Shown here one piece after another: positions 1 through 7,623 of a DNA stretch of 23,351 nt. Position numbers and translations under genes: made by a program. This stretch comes from a virus. The notes under the pieces are model-generated. The model saw only the letters and a program-made list of their open reading frames with translations, was not told where the DNA came from and did not search any database. The DNA is taken from the IMG/VR virus record IMGVR_UViG_3300025132_000312, positions 1 through 23,351 of that record; one strand, given 5' to 3'. Within the stretch, counting starts at the first letter, position 1. Each line of letters opens with the position of its first letter.

Positions 1-13
1 TTTGTTTTTGTGT

Positions 14-1795
14 TTACAATGTTGCTCCTTCAATAATATTCCTTTCAAGACTTTGTGCAGTAGTTACATCGTTTGCAACCACAAATGCTTTAACAGGTTT
101 TTGAGATGCTACAACATCTGCAATCTGTTCGATCCCACTCATACCTACTACATTAAACGCAGGGGCTTGTGATTCTGTTGTTGATCCTCCTGTAGATGCT
201 CTGATTGTACTAGGTGAAACTTCTGATGCAACTGATCCTCCTTTCCCAATTGCTGATAATGCTTTTTGAGAAGATGCTATTGTTGCTGCTATTCCTATTG
301 CAGCATTTGCAGTATTAATTGCCACCCAAGGCAACCCTCCAGTAAGTGGAGAGGCTGCAATAGATTTTGCATTTGCTATTTGAGTACTCATTATTATTTG
401 TCCAATACTTGCTGCTGATTCTGCTACAATTATAGCTTTTTGAAGTTTTAAATTTCCTTCAGCCATTCCTTTTAATGCTCCCAATCCATTTTGTAATACA
501 CCTACTTTTGCCATTTCTGACTCCATAACACTCATATTAGCAGCTATTTCTGCATCTTTTAATTCATTGGTTAATCCTATTCTTTCTTGATAGTTACCTT
601 CTAGAAATTCATTTAAAGCAATCTCTGCATCAACCCTTGCTTGTGTACCTAAATTAGCCTCATTAACTACTGCTTGTAATCTTTCTTCTTCACTTGCTCT
701 TTCTTCTGCATTTATTTCTTGTAATTTTAAAAGTCTAAGTTCATCATTCTCTATTTGTTCAGCATCAATTTTTTTCCTTTCAAAAGATAAAGCAGATTCT
801 GCTTCCAGTTTAGAATTAGTTAATTCTATTTTTTCTCTATCAAGTGCAAGATCATTTGCTTTTTGTTCTGATCTAAAACCTTCAACAGTAGCCTCTACTG
901 CCATCACTTCATTTTTTGCTTGTATTAGTGCAACTTCATTTTCTGTTGATTTATTTTTTTCAAAAGCCACCTGTGCTGCTTTTAATGAAATGTTTGCATT
1001 TTCAAGCATCACCTTATTCTGTTCTTCTAATAATCTGCCTAGTTCTTCATTGGCTTTTATTCTATCTTCTATTGAATTTCTTTCTTCATCTCTAATCTGT
1101 CTTTGTTGCTCTGCTTGTCTGTCATACTTTTCAAGCAATCCTGCATTTGTAGCTTCTGCAACTTCTGCTGACTTAGAAAGTTGTACATTTGCAACTGCTG
1201 CCTCTTTTATGTCAACAGTATATTTAGCAATGTCACTACCTGCTTCAACAAAACCATCTCCTGTTTCTAAAATAGCATCACCTAAACCACTAAATCCTTC
1301 TTGTACAGAATCTAATGCACCACTAAAATCACCACCGAATATCTTACTAAATGCATCACCAAATTTTTCAAATGCTTGTGTTGCAGTTTGAATAGGTTTA
1401 CCGAAATACTTATCGAATGCATCTCCTAATTTCTTAACAGAATCTAACCCTCCTGTAATAAATCCAAAAACATCATTAAAAACTAAAGCCAATCCTTCAA
1501 ATGCACTACTAACTGAATCAGCAATGACTTGATTTTGCATGAATAGTTCTTTCATTGACTCTAAAGCAATTAAAAACAATCCTACCCCTGCTGCCTTAAT
1601 AGCATTACCTATTCCTCTAACACCTTCACCTGTGGATTTAGATGTTTCTTTAATGTCATCTAAACCTTCTTTGATTTGTTTATTGCCTTGATCAACCGAT
1701 TTGGTTAAATCTTTGATTCCATCGGTTAGATTGTCAACATTCTTTTCCGCTTTTTTACTGTCAACTTCTAAACCTACTGTTATTTTTTCTGCCAT
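14..1795 (-). CDS. tail tape measure protein
   Basis: 593 residues, the last gene of the tail module in this window. The tape measure fixes tail length and is packed inside the tail tube. Seen: a helical N-terminus rich in Lys/Glu/Asp, a hydrophobic segment around residues 62-80 (AIKAAGVGLFLIALESM), a long Glu/Gln/Ala-rich coiled-coil region at about 215-430, and a second hydrophobic Ala/Ile-rich region at about 450-515 before a Ser/Thr-rich end. This is the usual tape-measure pattern. It lies downstream of the chaperone pair that would coat it. At roughly 1.5 angstrom per residue the tail would be short, about 90 nm (inference). Its start overlaps the end of the small gene at 1780-1926 by 16 bases, suggesting coupled translation. 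The stop is 13 bases from the window edge, so the gene is complete. I see no peptidase or lysozyme domain in it. Confidence 0.85.
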   Translation of the reverse strand: MAEKITVGLEVDSKKAEKNVDNLTDGIKDLTKSVDQGNKQIKEGLDDIKETSKSTGEGVRGIGNAIKAAGVGLFLIALESMKELFMQNQVIADSVSSAFEGLALVFNDVFGFITGGLDSVKKLGDAFDKYFGKPIQTATQAFEKFGDAFSKIFGGDFSGALDSVQEGFSGLGDAILETGDGFVEAGSDIAKYTVDIKEAAVANVQLSKSAEVAEATNAGLLEKYDRQAEQQRQIRDEERNSIEDRIKANEELGRLLEEQNKVMLENANISLKAAQVAFEKNKSTENEVALIQAKNEVMAVEATVEGFRSEQKANDLALDREKIELTNSKLEAESALSFERKKIDAEQIENDELRLLKLQEINAEERASEEERLQAVVNEANLGTQARVDAEIALNEFLEGNYQERIGLTNELKDAEIAANMSVMESEMAKVGVLQNGLGALKGMAEGNLKLQKAIIVAESAASIGQIIMSTQIANAKSIAASPLTGGLPWVAINTANAAIGIAATIASSQKALSAIGKGGSVASEVSPSTIRASTGGSTTESQAPAFNVVGMSGIEQIADVVASQKPVKAFVVANDVTTAQSLERNIIEGATL

Positions 1796-1926
1796 CTTAC
1801 TTCGTTTTTAAATCCTTTCCAAGCACCTTTAAATGTTTTAGGAAATAGATATTTGCCTTGTGCTATTCTAATGTTTTCTGTTTCACCATCTGCTATTTCT
1901 AGCATTTTTAAAATCATTTTTATCAT
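1780..1926 (-). CDS. small hypothetical protein between tail protein and tape measure
   Basis: 48 residues, beginning MIKMILKMLEIADGETENIR and ending KNEVRWQKK. Unrecognised. It fills the only gap between the 714-residue tail protein and the tape measure. Its ATG forms an ATGA overlap with the upstream stop, and its stop lies inside the first codons of the tape measure, so both junctions look translationally coupled. That fit is the main evidence that it is real. A second in-frame ATG at 1917 is a possible alternative start. It is charged and has no membrane segment or Cys motif. Its place suggests a tail assembly role, but nothing in the sequence proves one. Confidence 0.6.
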   Translation of the reverse strand: MIKMILKMLEIADGETENIRIAQGKYLFPKTFKGAWKGFKNEVRWQKK

Positions 1927-4067
1927 ACTATATTGATTAATTCAATATTGCTTTTACCATTTGTTAAATCTGTTTGTATTGAATTGATTCTATAATTTTC
2001 ATAATTAATTTCTATAGTGTCATTTAATTTTAAATTATAAATCATGTTTAAAGGTAGATATGCGGTCACTCTAATAAGCCTTCTCTTTGTATTAAATATT
2101 TCAGCAATATAATTTTTATAATATGTTGCAAACAAAGTACCAGTAAACCCTGTTGTTAAAGTGTATTCATTAATTTCATCATAAAAATTAATGTTTGATG
2201 TGTCAGTAGATGAAGAAAGTGAGACACTATTTGAAGGTATTATAAAAGTATCTAATGATGTGTTATTTGTTGAACTTGTTCTATATGATATAGGGGTAGA
2301 TGATCCCTGTTGCAAAATAGGATAAAAAAGTAAAGGCTTACCAAAATAAGATTGTAAATTTTGATCTACAAAAAACCCATATTGTATTTCTGTATTTGAA
2401 TCATCTGAAATATTTATCAATCTTTCATTTTGAATATGTTCAAAAGGTAATTTAACTGTATAAACTTCATTGGGTGCATCGTATGTTTGACCATCTAAAG
2501 TATATCTTTCAGTTCCCCATCCTTTATTGTTTAACTGATTATACTGTTGTGCCAATAAAGTTCCTAATCCTTCGTATTCAAAATTTACTTGTTTAAAAGG
2601 AAGTGCAACATTTACTTGACTAGAATTAACATCTATAAATTCATCTAAAGAATAAGTAGTAGAACCTGTTGTTCCTGCTTCGTTCCACAAACTATCATCA
2701 TTATTCCATAAAGTATCTGTAGTGTTCCAAGTACTTGCTAATTGATAAAATTCATCTAGTGTTTTTACAATAATTACACCATCTTCAACATAAGCAGTTA
2801 GATTAAACATATTAAACAAACCTGTAAGAAAATCAATTACTTTCATTTCGGGTATTTGTTCAACAATATTAAAATCAAATGCAGTTGATGTTATAAACTG
2901 AGATGATGTAAAGGTTAAATTCCATGTAGTAGTATTTGACACACCTGCAACTTGCCATTCTACACTATCAAATGTAATTGGATTATTTCCTTTTTGAACA
3001 ATTGTTACAGTATAAAATGCTGATCCTCCACCTGTCATTAAACCCATGTCTGTTTGGGTAAAAGTTCTATCACCTGCATCAAAAGAAGATTCAAAAAAAA
3101 CACTTTGATTATTATGAATTATAACTTGATATTGTTCTGATAATGTTGCTGAATTTACATCTAAAACAAGGTTGTTATGAGTAGTTGCATCATCATACAA
3201 AGCCAACATTGATGTGGTTAGCATTCTGGCATAAGTTCCTGCACCTGTTGACCAAGTATTAACTAAACTGTTATATTGTGTCACTTGTGTGGGTGCATCT
3301 ACACTTCCTTTTTTTCTGTGTAACCACATAAACAAATTATAATAATTTGCATTTGATGTGTTAAAAAAATCATCAGAAAAAACAATATTAGAAGAAAATA
3401 AATTTGCAGTTGTGTAATAACTTTGAATTGCTTGAATAATAGTATCTACTCTAATTGCATATTTTAAATCACTATATAAAAGTCCTCTTTTTGGGTAATT
3501 TGTAGTGGTATTATAAGCTAAATTTTTCCCTTCAGTATCAGTTGAACCACTTTCATAAGTTAACCTTGATGTATGTGTAATTAGTGGTGCAATAATTTTT
3601 GTGCTTGTATTTGTGGGATCAGCTTGTAATTTTGCTTGTACAGTAGAAGAATCATAAAGTAAATTTTCACTAGCTAAAGGGGCTAAATTTGATAACATGT
3701 CATCACCTAAAATATCCTTTAAATTAACAGTCTCACCATAAAAAGTAATCTTGTATGTGTGTGCTATATTGTTTTTTAAATCGACTCCATTTAAAGCTAT
3801 GAATCCACTTTTCCAAGTAAGATAATTTAATTCAATTGATGCTGAAACTTTTTGTCTTGCATCAAAACCCCCTACAATATTATAATTGTAATAATGTTTA
3901 AATATTTTGTTATTATTTGGGGATGCAGGTACAGAAAAAGTCTGTGTAAACTCTGTGAAAATCTTTGCAATATCTCTGATATTTTGTATGCTCTGATTTA
4001 TAGATAAAGTTTCATCTTTAAAAAGTTCTAATCTTTCACTTCCTATATATACCTGTACCTTTTGCAT
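1923..4067 (-). CDS. large tail / baseplate structural protein
   Basis: 714 residues. The N-terminus reads VYIGSERLELFKDETLSINQ followed by a segment on initial conditions of the tail (FTQTFSVPASPNN), a pattern I associate with Bacteroidota phage tail proteins. The middle is Thr/Ser/Asn-rich beta-type sequence. At about 405-435 comes IPEMKVIDFLTGLFNMFNLT and then VKTLDEF, like baseplate hub or tail-tip proteins. The C-terminus (LIRVTAYLPLNMIYNLKLND) looks like a beta-rich hub domain. A short Trp-Asn repeat (TWNTTDTLWNNDDSLWNEAG) sits at about 445-465. It abuts the preceding tail gene with no gap and is followed by an ATGA-coupled small gene. The tail role is confident from context and sequence style; the exact part (hub, distal tail, adhesin carrier) is inference. 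Confidence 0.7.
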   Translation of the reverse strand: MQKVQVYIGSERLELFKDETLSINQSIQNIRDIAKIFTEFTQTFSVPASPNNNKIFKHYYNYNIVGGFDARQKVSASIELNYLTWKSGFIALNGVDLKNNIAHTYKITFYGETVNLKDILGDDMLSNLAPLASENLLYDSSTVQAKLQADPTNTSTKIIAPLITHTSRLTYESGSTDTEGKNLAYNTTTNYPKRGLLYSDLKYAIRVDTIIQAIQSYYTTANLFSSNIVFSDDFFNTSNANYYNLFMWLHRKKGSVDAPTQVTQYNSLVNTWSTGAGTYARMLTTSMLALYDDATTHNNLVLDVNSATLSEQYQVIIHNNQSVFFESSFDAGDRTFTQTDMGLMTGGGSAFYTVTIVQKGNNPITFDSVEWQVAGVSNTTTWNLTFTSSQFITSTAFDFNIVEQIPEMKVIDFLTGLFNMFNLTAYVEDGVIIVKTLDEFYQLASTWNTTDTLWNNDDSLWNEAGTTGSTTYSLDEFIDVNSSQVNVALPFKQVNFEYEGLGTLLAQQYNQLNNKGWGTERYTLDGQTYDAPNEVYTVKLPFEHIQNERLINISDDSNTEIQYGFFVDQNLQSYFGKPLLFYPILQQGSSTPISYRTSSTNNTSLDTFIIPSNSVSLSSSTDTSNINFYDEINEYTLTTGFTGTLFATYYKNYIAEIFNTKRRLIRVTAYLPLNMIYNLKLNDTIEINYENYRINSIQTDLTNGKSNIELINIV

Positions 4068-5087
4068 TTATCTTACGTTATTTATGTAACTAAATGCCAT
4101 TTCAAATTCCATCACATAATCAATCAAGCGATCATTTAAGCTAGTTTTATATGTAAATGTTGAACTTTTAACAATTACAGGAACTACCTGTTCTGAAGAT
4201 GGATTAAAAGGATCGGGTTGTGTCAACCATATATTATTACTTAATAACAATTCTTCAAAAAAAGGATTAGCACCTTCGGGATAATATCCACTACTTAAAA
4301 CAATTCTTTGATTGGCAGTTTTATTAAATACATTTTTAGTTGGGGCATTTACTGAATAGGTAGCTGATCCACTAGAAATATCAATAGTATTTGCATTGTA
4401 AGTTTCTTTTGTGGATTCTGTGGTTTTTACACTTTTTAGAGAAAACCATAAATCTTGCATTGCACCAAATTTATTTACAAATGTTATCTTATGCCCATTT
4501 CCGTATTTTGTACAGTCTATTCTAACAATAGTCAAATCAGTTGTTCCCGATAATGACAACGAAGTATAAGCGGGATTTGAAGGATCAGCACTAAATCCAG
4601 CTTGAGTAGGTGTGCCACTTGGAGATATTTGCGAAACCCAACCTGCAGTATTCTCGGGATAATAAACGTAATACCCATTTTTAATTACATCTTTAGATAT
4701 TAACCAAATAGAATTGGCTGCTAGTGTTGGATTTATTCCTTCCATAAAAGTTCCATATCCATCAAATGCAGTATGAGTAATGGCAGTGGGTGAACCTTCA
4801 GTACCTGTTGCATCTTCTCCTGTGTATTGTTTCACATTAGAATTTTCTGTAGATACTGTTATGGGTTGTGTTTGTCCCCCTGTAAATGCTTGTGCAATAT
4901 AGTCTCTAATTAATTCAGAAATTTCAAAAGTAACCTTAGTACCACTTGCTGCATTTTTTACAATCGTATATCTTAGAACACTAGAACCACCAATTATTTT
5001 TATATATAATTCTAATTTTATACTATTTTGTGATCCACCCATTGTATAGGTTTCATATCTAGGTGACCTTACTAATATATTTGCCAT
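4068..5087 (-). CDS. tail structural protein
   Basis: 339 residues, Ser/Thr/Asn/Gly-rich and predicted mostly beta. Seen: N-terminal SPRYETYTMGGSQNSIKLEL; the phrase ITFVNKFGAMQDLWFSLK at about 202-219; and a C-terminal TYKTSLNDRLIDYVMEFEMA. These phrases recur, in my recollection, in a Bacteroidota phage tail protein family of unknown fine function. It sits between the HK97 gp10-like protein and the large baseplate-like protein, with its stop directly abutting the next start. The position could suit a tail tube or tail tip protein; I cannot tell which. There are no Cys motifs, signal peptide or membrane segment. Confidence 0.65.
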   Translation of the reverse strand: MANILVRSPRYETYTMGGSQNSIKLELYIKIIGGSSVLRYTIVKNAASGTKVTFEISELIRDYIAQAFTGGQTQPITVSTENSNVKQYTGEDATGTEGSPTAITHTAFDGYGTFMEGINPTLAANSIWLISKDVIKNGYYVYYPENTAGWVSQISPSGTPTQAGFSADPSNPAYTSLSLSGTTDLTIVRIDCTKYGNGHKITFVNKFGAMQDLWFSLKSVKTTESTKETYNANTIDISSGSATYSVNAPTKNVFNKTANQRIVLSSGYYPEGANPFFEELLLSNNIWLTQPDPFNPSSEQVVPVIVKSSTFTYKTSLNDRLIDYVMEFEMAFSYINNVR

Positions 5088-5089
5088 AA

Positions 5090-5635
5090 TTATCTTTTTG
5101 TGCCTAACACAATTGCTTTTTCAATATCTAACTTAAATCCTTTTAATAAATCTTGTGGTAGCCTTCTAAATGCTTGGTAGAATGGTTTGGTAAAAAACAT
5201 AGATGGTTTGATACCTTTGTTGTAAATACTACGAACAATTAAAAACTTCATTGATTCATAAGATAAAAATCTACCTGTTTTTTTACTTTTCCATTGTTTG
5301 ATGGGTTTTTGTTTAATCCATTTTTCAATGCCTTGTGTTAATCCTCCTTTTTTACCTTTACCACTTCCAAACTTAAAAGGTGATGTTCTATTATTTGTAG
5401 ATGTGGTTGCCCCTCTTACACCTTGATCTACAAAATCACCATAATCTTCCATGATAAAATCAATTAAAAAATTAGCATTCTCTTGAGATATTTTAAAATC
5501 TAATGATCTGTACAATTCACCAGTTGAATTTTTATTTCCATAAGGGGGTTTACCCTTTGTTAAATTTGTTCTACTTTGTTGAATTACATATTTACCAAAT
5601 GCATTTAATGCTTTATCTATTTCTTCAAATTTCAT
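5090..5635 (-). CDS. HK97 gp10-like tail completion protein
   Basis: 181 residues from the ATG at 5635; an upstream TTG at 5647 would add four residues but is less likely. The start forms TGATG with the stop of the preceding gene. The protein is basic, with an N-terminal helix (KFEEIDKALNAFGKYVIQQS), a Gly/Lys-rich loop near residues 85-105 (KFGSGKGKKGGL), the phrase KQWKSKKTGRFLSYESMKFL, and a C-terminal FFTKPFYQAFRRL helix. This layout is like the HK97 gp10 / neck-type proteins that complete the head-tail junction or tail terminus. Its place just after the chaperone pair and a tail-terminator-like protein fits. The assignment is from overall pattern only. Confidence 0.6.
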   Translation of the reverse strand: MKFEEIDKALNAFGKYVIQQSRTNLTKGKPPYGNKNSTGELYRSLDFKISQENANFLIDFIMEDYGDFVDQGVRGATTSTNNRTSPFKFGSGKGKKGGLTQGIEKWIKQKPIKQWKSKKTGRFLSYESMKFLIVRSIYNKGIKPSMFFTKPFYQAFRRLPQDLLKGFKLDIEKAIVLGTKR

Positions 5636-6117
5636 CAGCAATTCCAAATATCATTCCAAATAGTTATGTTAAAGGTAGCAGTAACACCTGCTATTTGATT
5701 TTCAAATCTATCTTCAAAAAATTCAAAATTTGCATCTCCTGTTACTTGATACATATTCTGAAATAAAGTGCCACCCCTCATCAACTGAATTACCTTATTA
5801 CTTACACTCATTTGTGTATTTAAAATATCTTGGACATTGTTATTGCCTACAAATAAATCTGTTGTAGGTTCTTTACTTTGGTTGACAATATCCATAGATA
5901 AAATAGATACGTTGAATGTGTATGTGCTACTTCCATTGTCATCACTTTGTGTCACACTATTTATCAAGATATGCGACAAGGGGAAAATATCCTGCTTGTT
6001 TAAATTTACATTTGATATGTCACCTGTGGTAACTGTCTTACAATTTACATCAGCAAGTAGTTGCGTTTTTAATGTGTCAGTAACTTGATAAAATCCTCTT
6101 ACCCCTTGATTACTCAT
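5635..6117 (-). CDS. neck / tail terminator-like protein
   Basis: 160 residues. N-terminus MSNQGVRGFYQVTDTLKTQL, beta-rich centre with TYTFNVSILSMDIVNQS, and C-terminus ATFNITIWNDIWNC. The N-terminal helix followed by beta strands and the 'FNVSILSMDIVN..' strand resemble the small minor tail proteins that cap tails or form the neck. Its ATG forms an ATGA overlap with the stop of the -1 reading frame of the preceding gene (6114-6116), which ties it to the frameshifted product. The next gene begins at TGATG on its stop codon. Function is inferred from position; the exact capsid or tail contact is unknown. Confidence 0.55.
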   Translation of the reverse strand: MSNQGVRGFYQVTDTLKTQLLADVNCKTVTTGDISNVNLNKQDIFPLSHILINSVTQSDDNGSSTYTFNVSILSMDIVNQSKEPTTDLFVGNNNVQDILNTQMSVSNKVIQLMRGGTLFQNMYQVTGDANFEFFEDRFENQIAGVTATFNITIWNDIWNC

Positions 6118-6850
6118 TTCCTTTTATTTTTTATTTGTTGTGCCTCTGCTTCGTTTTTTTCTTTCATAAATGATAACATTGTTAAACATTCGTTTAATTC
6201 AAGGGAAGTGATATTTTCAAATCGTTCAATATTTCCTTGAGCGAGAGCATAGATGCTTGAATACCATCCCCATTTTTTCCCAAACCCTGCTGAGATACTT
6301 GTTGTTTCTTCACTTCGTCTTGTAAATAATTGCTCGTAACGCTCAACAATTCCATCCCTAAATTTTGCAAAAAAAAAGCAGCACTTAACATTACTGATAA
6401 AGGCATTTGTTTCATTCTCTCCTTTGCATTTATATCATAATCTTCAATAGAATATTTACCTGCTTTCTTATTTTTAACAGGTCTGTAAAGGACATTCATA
6501 GCTAAATGCATTTGATCTTCTTGTGGAAGATATGTATCTATATCTATGTATTCACCAAAAGAAATATCTTGTAAATTTGGAATAAAACCATACTCTACCC
6601 CATTCATTTTAAAAGTTCTAATAAGATCAGTTTTCTCTTGAAATGTTTCTGTTAACTTTTCAATGATCCGTTCCACATCTTTAAACTTAATATTCCTTGC
6701 ATCTTTAAAATCTACGTTGCAGAATATTTCAATCATTTTTAACTGAAGAATATATTCATCTTCTTTGTTAATTTGCTGAACCTTTAAAAATCTTTGATAC
6801 TGTTCAAGGGTAATTTCTGATAAATTTGGTACAGTTACAGTTGCATTCAT
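6114..6850 (-). CDS. tail assembly chaperone, frameshifted long form (gpGT-like)
   Basis: Predicted fusion of about 245 residues made when ribosomes slip -1 at A AAA AAT (6278-6272). It reads the zero frame to residue 192 and then about 53 codons in the -1 frame to TGA at 6116-6114. The -1 segment begins KWGWYSSIYALAQGNIERFE and continues with LTMLSFMKEKNEAEAQQIKN. That is coding-like, and I recall the same pattern (KWGWY..IY.LA..DI..F) as the C-terminal domain of tail chaperones in related phages. No ATG precedes it that would give the domain separately. The stop overlaps the next start as ATGA, exactly as other junctions here. By analogy with lambda gpG/gpGT, this T domain would recruit tail tube subunits to the tape measure. 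Confidence 0.8.
6194..6850 (-). CDS. tail assembly chaperone, zero-frame short form (gpG-like)
   Basis: 218 residues from the ATG at 6850. A longer reading from 6904 would start inside the terminator hairpin and give an odd hydrophobic leader, so I reject it. N-terminus MNATVTVPNLSEITLEQYQR, then helical, charged sequence with EIFCNVDFKDARNIKFKDVE, ending ...EILNDLKISLPLN. The family is recognisable as the Bacteroidota phage chaperone that precedes tail genes. In lambda the short form coats the tape measure, and the ratio of short to long form matters. The zero-frame tail after the slip site (about 26 residues) is expected to be dispensable. A strong terminator ends the previous unit only about 35 bases upstream, so this gene may have its own promoter in the gap; TATAAT lies just before the ATG. 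Confidence 0.75.
   Translation of the reverse strand: MNATVTVPNLSEITLEQYQRFLKVQQINKEDEYILQLKMIEIFCNVDFKDARNIKFKDVERIIEKLTETFQEKTDLIRTFKMNGVEYGFIPNLQDISFGEYIDIDTYLPQEDQMHLAMNVLYRPVKNKKAGKYSIEDYDINAKERMKQMPLSVMLSAAFFLQNLGMELLSVTSNYLQDEVKKQQVSQQGLGKNGDGIQASMLSLKEILNDLKISLPLN
6272..6278 (-). promoter_or_regulatory. -1 programmed frameshift slippery heptamer
   Basis: Minus-strand heptamer A AAA AAT placed in the zero frame as gga-aaa-aat, so both tRNAs can re-pair after slipping one base back. Immediately before the slip are codons for GLGK, and after it the -1 frame gives KWGWY. A small stem AGCAT/ATGCT lies about 20 bases downstream; it is too weak to be sure it stimulates slipping. Confidence 0.8.
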
Positions 6851-6885
6851 AATTATATAACGCAAAAACCAAGTGATTTTTAAAC

Positions 6886-6916
6886 AAAAAAAAAGGGCAG
6901 CCATTTCTGACTACCC
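6886..6916 (-). terminator. rho-independent terminator
   Basis: Minus-strand stem GGGTAGTC / GGCTGCCC (8 pairs including two G-T) with loop AGAAAT, followed at once by nine T. It lies 19 bases after the stop of the 6935-7219 gene and before the tail chaperone, so it should end or attenuate transcription from the unit that starts near 7590. Confidence 0.8.
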
Positions 6917-6934
6917 TCCAACCAAACAAAAGAT

Positions 6935-7219
6935 TTAAATATCTACTAGCTTTTCAGCGTTGCGAACTTTTCGCTCTGCCTCTTGCGCTCTCATGCACCA
7001 TTTTGTTCTATCATTTCTTAACTGTTTAATAATTTCATTCCTTGCTTGTGCGTCATCTTTTAACCTTGCTACATAGAATGTCATTTCTCTTAAAGCAGTC
7101 ATTACTTCTTTTATATCTTCGTTTTCGGGTTTTATTTTATGCCATTTCCGCATAAGAGTAGAACAAAGGTGTGCATTGTTCCAGTATTTCGCATCGTGTA
7201 TATTTTGTATCTTATCCAT
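6935..7219 (-). CDS. small helical hypothetical protein
   Basis: 94 residues, unrecognised. Highly charged and helical: N-terminal DAKYWNNAHLCSTLMRKWHK, then a coiled-coil-like second half (about residues 40-90) rich in Arg, Lys, Glu and Ala (RLKDDAQARNEIIKQLRNDR). It overlaps the upstream gene by 8 bases and ends just before a strong terminator, so it is the last gene of a two-gene unit between terminase and the tail module. There is no membrane segment. The function cannot be told; a small regulator or assembly factor is possible. Confidence 0.6.
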   Translation of the reverse strand: MDKIQNIHDAKYWNNAHLCSTLMRKWHKIKPENEDIKEVMTALREMTFYVARLKDDAQARNEIIKQLRNDRTKWCMRAQEAERKVRNAEKLVDI

Positions 7220-7550
7220 CTACATCTATTTTATTTTCTAAAATTGGTATTATTACATTTTCTATCTGATGTTTAGATATGCATTCTTCATTATCAAAGT
7301 AAGCACATACATCATCAATATCAAAAGTATATCTATATACACCATCCTCTTTGTGGTCGTAACTTTCATAAGGTTCACGAAGTGTTTCCCTCATACATAG
7401 TACATTAGCAAATATTTCAAAATCATGGAAATACCAATCTACTTCCTGTCTATGAACTTCACTACCATCCATATCAACATAAGCAATGTCTAAATCACAA
7501 AGTATCTTTTTTAGTTCTTCATCTGTAAATAATGTTTTCATTGTTTCCAT
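7212..7550 (-). CDS. acidic hypothetical protein, first gene of a promoter-led unit
   Basis: 112 residues, METMKTLFTDEELKKILCDL at the N-terminus. I choose the ATG at 7550: it follows the CAAACAAACAAACAA leader shared with two other unit-leading genes. The longer reading from 7604 would put the promoter region inside the gene. The protein is acidic, with a TFDIDDVCAYFDNEECISKH stretch at about 73-92. I do not recognise it. All three genes behind this leader type are small and unknown, so they may be early regulators (inference). Confidence 0.6.
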   Translation of the reverse strand: METMKTLFTDEELKKILCDLDIAYVDMDGSEVHRQEVDWYFHDFEIFANVLCMRETLREPYESYDHKEDGVYRYTFDIDDVCAYFDNEECISKHQIENVIIPILENKIDVDG

Positions 7551-7606
7551 TTGTTTGTTTGTTTGATTATAATGTAAAGATAATACAATAAAGTTATAAA
7601 ACAAAA
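7551..7606 (-). promoter_or_regulatory. promoter-like element and leader, copy 1
   Basis: Minus strand shows TTTG at 7605-7602, a 19-base spacer, TATCTTTA at 7582-7575, then CATTATAATC and the A/C-rich leader CAAACAAACAAACAA up to the ATG at 7550. This is close to the Bacteroidota promoter consensus TTTG-N~19-TAnnTTTG. The block from TTTACATTATAATC to the ATG is shared with the elements at 16384 and, in part, 12695. Confidence 0.55.
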
Positions 7607-7623
7607 ATTTTATAATATTATTT

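Noticed and set aside
990-1391. Plus-strand open frame of 133 codons (Ser/Ala/Cys-rich) inside the tape measure gene
   Set aside because: It is the complement of coiled-coil codons of a sure minus-strand gene; low-complexity and with no start context. The other plus-strand frames (for example near 5503, 5837, 9001, 10636, 15076, 19946, 21868, 22112) are the same kind of shadow.
6851-6904. Upstream extension of the tail chaperone from the ATG at 6904
   Set aside because: It would start in the terminator stem and T tract and add a hydrophobic leader not expected in a cytoplasmic chaperone; the 6850 ATG begins the family-like text.
7551-7564. Short GTTT repeats (7551, 16387) as a possible CRISPR or microsatellite
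   Set aside because: They are three to four units long with no spacers and are explained by the shared leader.
7551-7604. Upstream extension of the 7212-7550 gene from an ATG at 7604
   Set aside because: It would translate the promoter-like block and the CAAACAAACAAA leader shared with two other units.
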